Below, piece by piece: positions 1-6,216 of a DNA stretch of 6,216 nucleotides. The position numbers were made by a program, and so were the translations under genes. Below the pieces are notes generated by a model, which did not search any database, was not told the origin of the DNA, and saw nothing but the letters and a program-made list of their open reading frames with translations. Every line of letters begins with the position of its first letter. Position 1 is the first letter of the stretch. The stretch covers positions 1-6,216 of the forward strand of contig CAJBHN010000387.1 in NCBI GenBank assembly GCA_903952805.1, in the 5' to 3' direction. This DNA comes from an uncultured Myxococcales bacterium. Its GTDB lineage: Bacteria > Myxococcota > UBA727 > VGSZ01.

Positions 1-1
1 G

Positions 2-319
2 GTTCCTGAGGTTGCGGCTCGAAAACGGCGTCGACGTGTGGGTGGACCGAAAACACACGCAGCTGGTGCCCTGAGTTGGGCCGAGCAAGCCGAGCTTGAG
101 CAGGCGGGCACCGCAGAGACGCCACCCCGTTCTTCTTCGTCGAGGAAGCCGCCCATCCCGGTGAATGCGCCACGGTCTTTGTCGTGCTGGCTGATTCACA
201 TCGGAGTCGATGTCAGCGATGGCGCCCGAGATGGCGGCACCGGACGCAAAATGCGCGGAGCGAACCAAATGTCGCGACGCGCCTTTCGGTGGCTCAGCTT
301 GAGCCGCCGCGGCAAGCAT
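2..319 (-). CDS. Possible start of another gene, unrecognised, running off the window edge
   Basis: Bases 1-348 follow the M16 stop and contain no recognisable gene. The longest minus-strand possibility starts at an ATG at 319, 29 bases after the M16 stop, and stays open for 106 codons to the edge. Its first part (MLAAAAQAEPPKG, then ASGAAISGAIADIDSDVNQ) has codon use like the neighbouring genes. From about 187 to 115 this frame becomes Arg-rich with poor third-position GC, while another minus frame (DKDRGAFTGMGGFLDEEERGG) looks better. Near 60-1 a third frame (HQLRVFSVHPHVDAVF) looks best. This could be a decayed gene, a gene with several base-calling indels, or non-coding GC-rich DNA. Plus-strand frames here also have coding-like composition, for example RLENGVDVWVDRKHTQ at about 16-66, so even the strand is uncertain. 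I do not recognise a family. Confidence 0.2.
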   Translation of the reverse strand, partial: MLAAAAQAEPPKGASRHLVRSAHFASGAAISGAIADIDSDVNQPARQRPWRIHRDGRLPRRRRTGWRLCGARLLKLGLLGPTQGTSCVCFRSTHTSTPFSSRNLRN

Positions 320-348
320 GGCGCTGTCGACGACTTCCGCAGCAGCGG

Positions 349-2953
349 TTACTCGGTGGCAGAAGGACCGCCGGTGCCCTCGGGACCGACCACCGTCGTG
401 ACTCGCGGGCGCGTCAACACCTTCTGGGCGACGCGGCGTACGTCATCGAGCGTGACCGCTGCCAACTTCTGCTGATGATCGCGATGCGCCAGATGCCCCA
501 GGCCATAGAGAGCGTTGAGCGCCATCGTCGTCGCCCTGGCTCCCGTGCGCTGCAGACCAATGGCATGGCTGCCGAGCAGGTATCGCTTGGCGCGATCAAG
601 TTCAGCGCCGGTGATGCCCTCGTTGACCAGCGTCATCAAGATCGCGTCGATGCCTTCAAAGGCGCGGTCGACCTTGTCGGGGCTGGTGCCCATGTACACC
701 GAAAATGTTCCCGGCTCGAGACCGTCCACCGCGTAGGCCGACACCGAGTAGCAGAGACTCTGCTTGTCACGGAGTTCAAGGAACAGGCGCCCGCCCTGCC
801 CCCGACAACGCCGACACCAGCACCTCAAGGGCGAACCGGTCCTGGTCGGCCAGGCGCAGCCCCGTTGTGCCAGTCACGAGGTGGGCCTGGGCTCGCTCAC
901 GCAGCAAACGGGCCACACGTGGCGCCTCGGGGGGCGCTTCGATGGTCGGCTGCGGCGGCGGCAGCGTCTCGTCGTTGTCGAGGGCCTCGTCGACGAAGGA
1001 CAGCACGCGATCGGGATCGATGTCGCCCACAAAGCACAACACAGCCCCCTTGGCGCGGGCCCGTGAACGCCAAAACGACGACAGACTCTCCGACGTCGCC
1101 GCCGTCACGCTCTCGGCGCTGCCAAGGAGGTCACGCCGGTACGGGTGCTCCTTCCACAAGGTCCGGTTGAACAGATCGAATGCGAGGCCCGCCGGGTTGT
1201 CGGCCTTGGCGCGGATGTCCTCGAGGGTATGCGCCTTTTGACGTTCGAGCTCATCGGTGCTGAAGGCCACATGATTGAACGTGTCGAAGAAGAGTTCGAG
1301 GCCGCTTTGGAGCTGGGGCGTGAGAATCGTCTGACGCAAGCCGAAGGAGTTTCGGCCTGCGAATCCGTCAAGGCCGCCGGCAGTGCGGTCGAGGTAGTCG
1401 GCGATTTCGACGGCGCTGCGGGTGGCGGTACCTTTGCTGACGAGTTCGGCGGCCAGGTGGCTGTAGCCGCTGCTCGCGTCATTCTCGGCACGAAGCCCAC
1501 CAAGCCAGGCGGCGCGAATCGCGACAATCGGATTGGTGTCATCACGCTCGATGATCACCGTCGCGCCGCGCACGTTCTCGGTGACAATCCGGTCCTTGAC
1601 CACGCTGGTCCGTCGCTTGCGCGGACGCAGGGCCTCCAGCGCCAACGCCTCCAGCGCGGCCGGCTCCACACGAGCCGCCTCTGCCTTGGGCACAAGTGCG
1701 ACGACTGAAGCCTGGCTGTGGTCGAAGATCCAGTTGGCGGCTTCTCGGACTTCGTCGGCGGTAACCGCTTGAACGCGACGCTGATATTCGAGTTCGAACG
1801 TGGGGTCGTCGGTCATCAGCTGCCAGGTCCCCAGGCGACGGGCGAGACCTTCGACGGTCTCACGCTGATACACCATGTCGGCGGCGAGGATGGCCTTGGC
1901 CTTCTCAATTTCCTGGGGTGACACGCCGTCCTGCATGCGGCGCAACTCATGCCCCAGGGCATGCATGGCGGGCACCAGGTTGTCGTGACGCAAGCTGGCG
2001 CCAACGACGAACAGGCCCGGGTCCTTGGGCGTGTACGCATAGGCGTAGACTTCGTTGGCGAGCTTCTGTTCACGCTTGATGCTGCGGGTCAGACGCGAAC
2101 TCTCGCCAGTACCGAGGACGACGCCCAGCACGTCAAGAGCGGGAGTACGGGGGTCGAGCAGCGACGGACCGCGAAAGCCGATCGCCAGGTGGCTCTCTTC
2201 AACGTCGTCGACGAGGCCCTGCACGCGCAGGCGCGTCTGGGGCTCCTCAACGGGGCGGGGCGGCAGGACGCGAGCGCCGGACTTGGCGTCTTTGAAGGCC
2301 TCCTCGACAGCCGCGCAAGCGACGTTGGCGTCGACGTCCCCCACGACGACCACCGTGAGCCGGTCGGCGCGGTAGTGGGCGTCGAAAAAGGCGGCGACAT
2401 CCTTGCGCGTAAAGCCCGCGACGACGTCACGGTAGCCAATGACCGGGCGGTGGTACGGGTGGGCATTGAAGGCGCTGGCGAACAGGGCCTTGCTCACACG
2501 AGAGCCGGGGGAGTCTTCGGAACGCTTGATCTCCTCGAGAATGACCTCGAGTTCCTTCTTCAGTTCTTCCTCGTCGAAGGCAGAACGCTGCACGGCGTCG
2601 GCGAGGACGTCGAGGCCGGTGGCGAAGAAGTCCTTGGCAATGACGACGTGGTAAACGGTTTGGTCGTAGCTGGTCCAGGCGTTGACCTCGCCGCCGGCGG
2701 CTTCGATCTCGGCGGCTATTTGGCCGACGCCACGCCGCACGACGCCGTCTTTCATTGTGCCCTTGAACAGCATGTGCTCATGAACGTGGGCGAGGCCTGC
2801 CTCCTGAGCAGTCTCGTCGGCGGAGCCAACGCCGACCCACACTTGGATGGCGACGACGGGAGCGGCTTTGCTCTCGAGGACCAACACCGTCAAACCTGAC
2901 GGCGTGGTGTGCTTCACGAGGCGATGTCCGGTGCTGCCAAAGGTATCAAGCAT
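349..2953 (-). CDS. M16 family zinc metallopeptidase, two-module, interrupted by a frameshift
   Basis: Two overlapping frames together encode one M16 (pitrilysin/insulinase-type) protease. The first frame, 2953-776, gives 725 residues; the second continues to a TAA at 349. Correcting one base near 799-803 gives 867 residues. The first module has the inverted zinc motif H56-V-H-E59-H60, with the third ligand in the Glu cluster at about 134-141 (VILEEIKRSED). HPYHRPVIG (165-173) and GTGESSRL (281-288) are also M16-like. Residues about 450-867 form a second M16 module in which HxxEH is replaced by HLAAE (499-503), so it is probably structural. No signal peptide is visible, suggesting a cytoplasmic enzyme degrading peptides or processing a partner. 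The ATG at 2953 is the only plausible start after the preceding gene's in-frame TGA, 57 bases upstream; no clear ribosome site is visible. As read, translation stops at 776 and loses about 150 C-terminal residues, including the GGRLFLELRDKQSL motif, so it is either a pseudogene or a sequence error. Confidence 0.88.
799..803 (-). other. Frameshift site in the M16 gene (run of five G on the coding strand)
   Basis: The coding strand reads TCG GGG GCA GGG CGG and leads to SGAGRAPVP and a stop. Reading TCG GGG CAG GGC GGG CGC instead yields SGQGGRLFLEL, the expected M16 continuation. One extra G in the run (C5 on the plus strand) explains the break. Downstream, the second frame stays M16-like to its stop at 349. 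A homopolymer indel from sequencing or a recent natural mutation are both possible. Confidence 0.85.
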
Positions 2954-3010
2954 GGGAGTGTGGTAGCGGCGGAGGCACCCGACGGCAACAAAAGTGGCCC
3001 CCGGGACGCC

Positions 3011-5086
3011 TCATGGTCGGGGAATGACTCCGCAGGGAACGCTGCCACATGGATTGACGATGACACCGTCGGCGAAGAACGCCGTCATCTGGGAAACGGC
3101 CTCGACGGTCGACCGCAACTCGCTGTGGACGAAGGTTTCTTCAGCCGGGATATTGGCTTCCGTTTCAAACGCAGGGTCGATGCCCATATCAAAAAACGAG
3201 ATGCCGCTGCCTGCGTAAGGGGTCGTCACGACAGCGAAATCAGAGGGCGACGGCACTGCGCCCGGCTGAACCCAGGGGATGCCCAGGTAGCGAGCGTGCA
3301 ACAGGGTTCCGAGGTTTGGCACCTGACTGTCGCCACGGCCGGCCTGCAGCAGCACCCGGCGGCCTTGATGGCCACCGTCTGGCCCTTCGGGGAGGCCCTC
3401 GGCTTCGAGGTAGGGAGCCCAGGCCCCGGCGTCGAAGCGGTCAAAGCCTCCCTGCATCTGGGCGGCCAACAGCTGCTGGTCGAGAGGATCGGGAAGAGAC
3501 AGGTTCAGGAAGAACAGGAAGCCCTCAAAAGGACGGGCGCGAAACATCATGTGCGAAAAGCCGGCACCGCCCGACTGCAACACCGATCGACGCACCTTGG
3601 CATTGAGTGCACTCAGCACACCGCCGAGGATATGGCCCTGAGAGATCCCCAGAAAAGCGACGTCGTCGCGACTGAGGACAGCGGCGTTCGCGTTGCTGAC
3701 GGCCCCCTGTGTCGACGTCCCCGGGCCATCGGCCGGGCGGCGGAAGGGCTTGACCTGGACGTTCCCCGCAACGGTGACTGTCACGTCGTCGAGACCGCCG
3801 CTGCTGATGAGTTCAGTCAGGGTCAGCCAGTTCATCATCGCCTGGGGAACCCGCTCGCCGAAGCGCAACGCTTCGCTGACCTCGTTGCCAATGCTGCCCG
3901 AGACGACGCCGACGTCGCCGATGGACATCCCCAGCCAGTCGAGGGCGAAGACCGTGCGGCCGGCTTCGTTGGCGATGTGCCGGGTGCTGCCAAATTCAAC
4001 TTCGTCGCGACTACCGAAAAATCCGTGTCCATACAGCAGCGCCGAAGAGGCATCGAAGCCGTCACGGACCTTGGCGGGGATGACAACCGTGACGTCAAAA
4101 GTGGTCGTACCGCTGAGGCGCACCTCGCCGTTTTCATCTCGTGCCAGCAGAGACCCCGCAGCCTCGCTGTCGACCACGCGGGGGCCTGTGACGCGCAACT
4201 CGACGAAGCGCCAGGCGTTTTCGGGGCGGTCGTCGAAGACGCGGAGCAACTGATCACCTTCAAAGAGGGCGTCGACCTCGACGGTGGGGGGCGTCCGCTC
4301 CAGTTCGGCCAGCACAAGTTGGCGGGCCTGGAGCATGTCGTGCGTCACCTGGCGGTCGCTGCCCGTCGTGAAATCCCACGCCAGCTGCAGGCCAGACCGT
4401 TGCAGTCCCGCCGCCTCAATCAGCGGAAAGATTGCCTCTTCATAATGCTTCAAGAGTGGAGCCAGCACGGGGTCATCACCGACGGCGACGCTGCCGTCGC
4501 GCAGACGACGAAATGCCTCGGGGACCGGGACGGGAGCGCCGGTGACGTCGGTGACGCCGCTGACGGCAACAATGTAGCGAGCCTCGGCATCGAGCTTTTG
4601 GAGTGGCCGCATGATCAGGGCTTCACGGGCGATGTCGGAGGCACGAGGATCAACGTCGACAAAGATGGGGACGCGTTTGCCGTCGCTGGCTCGCAGCAAC
4701 GCCATTGTATAGCCCCTGGCGATGGTGAGTGCGCCATCGTCGTCGATGCGAGGCACACTGTTGGGATCGACGGGGACGCCGAACGTCCAAACAATCGGCG
4801 ATTGGCGCGAGAAACCATCTTGGGGGAGGAAGTCGTTGATGTCGGCGCTGCGCCCCTCGGTGGTGAAGAGCTTGGCGGCACCGGTGATGCTGACGCGCTT
4901 GCCTGAAGGCAGTGTCGGATCGTTGACCAGAAAGTGGTCAGACGGATAAGGGAGTCCGCAGGCGAGGTCTCCCAGCAAGGGCTGGCACCCATCGGCGATG
5001 TCCAGGGCCACAACCGGCGGTGGACACGCCGTGAGCGCAATGCTCAGGGCGACAGCGACGACGACGGCGAAAAAAGCGCGCAGCAT
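3011..5086 (-). CDS. Large secreted lipoprotein with alpha/beta-hydrolase (lipase/esterase-like) domain
   Basis: A 691-residue protein. Residues 1-20 are a lipoprotein signal peptide: one Arg, a hydrophobic core (FFAVVVAVALSIAL), then lipobox LTAC with the acylated Cys at 21. Proline rather than Asp at +2 suggests outer-membrane sorting. Residues about 30-340 look beta-rich and begin with a Cys34-x8-Cys43 pair and a YPSDHFLVND segment; this resembles the N-terminal region of VolA-type bacterial lipases, but only by eye. Residues about 345-691 look like an alpha/beta hydrolase: YGHGFFGS (352-359) as oxyanion loop, GISQG (480-484) as nucleophile elbow with Ser482, GRGDSQVP (583-590) with Asp586 as likely acid, and His654 in FVHSE as likely base. 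Cys680 and Cys685 could form a C-terminal disulfide. Ester or lipid hydrolysis at the cell surface is the likely role; the substrate is unknown. The ATG is chosen because it directly precedes the signal peptide and an in-frame TGA lies not far upstream. Confidence 0.8.
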   Translation of the reverse strand: MLRAFFAVVVAVALSIALTACPPPVVALDIADGCQPLLGDLACGLPYPSDHFLVNDPTLPSGKRVSITGAAKLFTTEGRSADINDFLPQDGFSRQSPIVWTFGVPVDPNSVPRIDDDGALTIARGYTMALLRASDGKRVPIFVDVDPRASDIAREALIMRPLQKLDAEARYIVAVSGVTDVTGAPVPVPEAFRRLRDGSVAVGDDPVLAPLLKHYEEAIFPLIEAAGLQRSGLQLAWDFTTGSDRQVTHDMLQARQLVLAELERTPPTVEVDALFEGDQLLRVFDDRPENAWRFVELRVTGPRVVDSEAAGSLLARDENGEVRLSGTTTFDVTVVIPAKVRDGFDASSALLYGHGFFGSRDEVEFGSTRHIANEAGRTVFALDWLGMSIGDVGVVSGSIGNEVSEALRFGERVPQAMMNWLTLTELISSGGLDDVTVTVAGNVQVKPFRRPADGPGTSTQGAVSNANAAVLSRDDVAFLGISQGHILGGVLSALNAKVRRSVLQSGGAGFSHMMFRARPFEGFLFFLNLSLPDPLDQQLLAAQMQGGFDRFDAGAWAPYLEAEGLPEGPDGGHQGRRVLLQAGRGDSQVPNLGTLLHARYLGIPWVQPGAVPSPSDFAVVTTPYAGSGISFFDMGIDPAFETEANIPAEETFVHSELRSTVEAVSQMTAFFADGVIVNPCGSVPCGVIPRP

Positions 5087-5092
5087 GACCCC

Positions 5093-5120
5093 ATGATGCC
5101 CCAGCCTCGGTCCCCGTCAA
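5093..5120 (-). promoter_or_regulatory. Possible sigma70-type promoter of the lipoprotein gene, leaderless
   Basis: On the minus strand TTGACG (5120-5115, five of six matches to TTGACA) is followed after 16 bases by CATCAT (5098-5093, four of six matches to TATAAT). A start site about seven bases after the -10 would fall at or next to the lipoprotein ATG at 5086, giving a leaderless message. This agrees with the lack of a well-placed Shine-Dalgarno there. The boxes are imperfect and such matches occur by chance, so the call is tentative. Confidence 0.3.
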
Positions 5121-5139
5121 CGCGGCGGCAGACGTGCCT

Positions 5140-5165
5140 CGTGGCAGTCCACGGGCCCTTGCCCG
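5140..5165 (-). other. Two adjacent small inverted repeats after the DUF2520 gene
   Basis: On the minus strand, just after the DUF2520 stop, CGGGC-AAGG-GCCCG (5165-5152) is followed by CGTGG-ACTG-CCACG (5153-5140). Both stems are perfect 5-bp pairings with 4-base loops, and they share two bases, so they cannot both form completely. No T-tract follows, so this is not a canonical intrinsic terminator. It could slow transcription or mark a transcript end between the DUF2520 gene and the lipoprotein gene, or be chance in GC-rich DNA. Confidence 0.3.
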
Positions 5166-5167
5166 GG

Positions 5168-5959
5168 TCAGGAGTCAGACAAGGCAGCAGGCCAGTGGAC
5201 GTCGGTTGCGCGCGGCGGCCGAACCCGTTGGACCAGGACCCGCGTCAACAGCCGGTAGATTTCACGATCGTCGTGGTCGACGATCACCTCGAGGTGCCTG
5301 GCGACCGTCTCCGCGTCACCGCGCGCGACCGGCCCCGTCAGCGCCGTGGACAGAGGCGAATGCTCAGCCCGATCGGCCGTCGACGCCAGCAAGCGCGCCA
5401 GGCTGACACGAGCCACATCGGCGCTGATGCCGACGGCAACGAGTTGCTCGACCCCGACCTGCAGCAAACCCGTCGCTAGATTGCCAGCGATGACGGCCCC
5501 GGCATGGTATCGTGCGCGCTGCTCGTCGGTGACGCGTGCAGGCATCAGCCGCAACCGATGCGCCAGGTCGACAAGGCGGACACGATCGTCATCCACATCA
5601 GCGTCGACAGCACACAAAGCGCCAGCTGCAATGACGGTGCGGCCATCGAGCGAGGCCAGGGGATGAAACGCACCTCGGCGCAATGACGACGGCAACGCTC
5701 GCAGCCCCAGACTACCGGCCATATGAACCACGAGGACGCCACGAGCGACGTGGAGTTCTCCAGCAACCGCACCAATGGCGGAATCGTTCACGGCCAACAC
5801 CACCAAGGCAGCGTCGCCGACGTCGATGGTGCCACGACTGTCATGGGTTGTATGTGCGATGCGGGCTCGGCGCAGGGAACTCGTCAGCGAACCAGCGGCC
5901 TTGCCCCGACCAACGACGGCGATGCGCCACGGCCCTCGACCTCGACGACGCTCAGACAT
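5168..5959 (-). CDS. Rossmann-like and DUF2520 domain-containing protein
   Basis: A 263-residue protein, counted from the ATG at 5959. Residues about 11-35 form a beta-alpha-beta start with a glycine-rich loop (VGRGKAAGS, 16-24), as in dinucleotide-binding folds. The segments VVHMAGSLG (77-85) and GAFHPLASL (97-105) match the family's conserved histidine-containing loops. The C-terminal helical part carries YHAGAVIAGNLATGLL (151-166) and ALTGPVARGDAETVARHL (206-223), the hallmark of DUF2520. The architecture resembles ketopantoate reductase and F420-dependent NADP reductase. Members are presumed NAD(P)-linked oxidoreductases, but the substrate is unknown and this sequence does not reveal it. 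No signal peptide is visible, so it is probably cytoplasmic. An upstream in-frame ATG at 5977 would add six poorly matching residues; the ATGs at 5962 and 5959 are better, because the conserved domain begins soon after and they overlap the upstream stop, favouring coupled translation. No strong Shine-Dalgarno is visible. Confidence 0.88.
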   Translation of the reverse strand: MSERRRGRGPWRIAVVGRGKAAGSLTSSLRRARIAHTTHDSRGTIDVGDAALVVLAVNDSAIGAVAGELHVARGVLVVHMAGSLGLRALPSSLRRGAFHPLASLDGRTVIAAGALCAVDADVDDDRVRLVDLAHRLRLMPARVTDEQRARYHAGAVIAGNLATGLLQVGVEQLVAVGISADVARVSLARLLASTADRAEHSPLSTALTGPVARGDAETVARHLEVIVDHDDREIYRLLTRVLVQRVRPPRATDVHWPAALSDS

Positions 5960-6215
5960 CATCAGGCAGTTCAGCAAGGTCTACCTGCCGCAGGGCCAGA
6001 CGAACAATCTGGCTGCGGCTGGCGCGGCGGTGGCCAAGGGTGCGCGCCTCGCGCAGGAGCTCATCAAGCCGAGCGACGTCCTCTTCGTAAAACGAGAAGG
6101 TCACCAAGCGAAAACTCTTGCCGTCCTGCAGCGGCTGACGGCCCTTGGCTCGGGGGGAACGGCTTCGCGTTTTGGCCGCCACTTCCAGCGCCGACTCGGG
6201 AGCAGGCACAGTCAA
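5952..6215 (-). CDS. Small ribbon-helix-helix-like protein (5' end may lie outside the window)
   Basis: The frame encodes about 87 residues and ends at a TGA. Residues about 14-33 are basic and look disordered. Residues about 35-42 (FRLVTFSF) could form a beta strand. Two predicted helices follow, about 43-59 (acidic start, DVARLDELLREA) and about 66-78 (SRSQIVRLALRQV). Strand-helix-helix with an S-x-S-x-I/V-x-R-x-A second helix is the look of MetJ/Arc/CopG-type DNA-binding proteins, so a dimeric regulator is the best guess. The family call is by pattern only. The start is unclear: TTG at 6215 touches the window edge, GTG at 6209 is an alternative, and the frame stays open upstream, so a longer protein is possible. 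Its 3' end overlaps the DUF2520 gene by 8 bases, which suggests co-translation. It could instead be a non-DNA-binding small coiled protein. Confidence 0.6.
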   Translation of the reverse strand: MTVPAPESALEVAAKTRSRSPRAKGRQPLQDGKSFRLVTFSFYEEDVARLDELLREARTLGHRRASRSQIVRLALRQVDLAELPDDV

Positions 6216-6216
6216 C

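Noticed and set aside
4..84. A plus-strand peptide containing RLENGVDVWVDRKHTQ that resembles a protein end
   Set aside because: It is only 26 codons within the window, with no supporting motif, and equally good coding-like frames exist on the minus strand.
776..828. Programmed ribosomal frameshifting in the M16 gene
   Set aside because: The G5 run lacks a recognisable stimulatory signal such as an internal ribosome-binding site, and I know of no recoding in M16 genes; an indel is simpler.
184..1170. A 328-codon plus-strand open frame crossing the M16 C-terminal region
   Set aside because: It overlaps the M16 gene in antisense and its product is low-complexity Arg/Pro/Ala-rich without a domain.
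1949..2899. A 316-codon plus-strand open frame opposite the M16 gene
   Set aside because: It is a mirror of the M16 reading frame on the opposite strand; the M16 motifs decide in favour of the minus strand.
2909..4906. A 665-codon open frame on the plus strand opposite the lipoprotein gene
   Set aside because: It lies antisense to a well-supported gene, shows no recognisable domain, and long antisense frames are expected in GC-rich coding DNA.
5140..5165. An intrinsic terminator after the DUF2520 gene
   Set aside because: The stems are short and no T-tract follows, so it is listed only as inverted repeats.

Overview
The window is GC-rich DNA in which every supportable gene lies on the minus strand. 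In transcription order, from high to low coordinates, it holds the end of a small ribbon-helix-helix-like gene, a DUF2520 Rossmann-fold gene overlapping it, a large secreted lipoprotein with an alpha/beta-hydrolase core, and a two-module M16 zinc metalloprotease broken by a one-base frameshift. Last come about 350 bases at the low-coordinate edge that cannot be assigned. High GC, strong G/C preference at third codon positions, a large hydrolase-type lipoprotein and a double-length M16 peptidase fit a Gram-negative bacterium, possibly from the Myxococcota/deltaproteobacterial group. That placement is inference from gene style only; no rRNA or marker gene is present.

Region 5952-6216: the RHH-like gene runs to the window edge, so its true start is not secure. 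Its stop overlaps the start of the DUF2520 gene by 8 bases, so the two are probably translationally coupled. Region 5168-5959: the DUF2520 protein has a glycine-rich nucleotide loop and the family's helical C-terminal signature. An 81-base gap with two small perfect inverted repeats, but no T-tract, separates it from the next gene.

Region 3011-5086: a 691-residue lipoprotein with a clear lipobox and a Ser/Asp/His hydrolase layout. A possible sigma70-type promoter sits so close to its ATG that the transcript would be leaderless. The M16 gene follows after 57 bases and may share its transcript. Region 349-2953: the M16 gene encodes an active-type first module (HVHEH) and a second module whose metal site has degenerated. 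Its reading frame is interrupted at a run of five G on the coding strand. Removing one G restores an 867-residue protein of normal M16 design.

Region 1-348 has coding-like composition, but no single frame stays convincing and I recognise no family. No tRNA, rRNA, CRISPR array, insertion sequence or prophage feature was seen. The window looks like ordinary chromosomal sequence. The items most worth a second look are the M16 frameshift, the uncharacterised lipoprotein hydrolase and the RHH-DUF2520 overlap. I see no convincing new multi-gene system.
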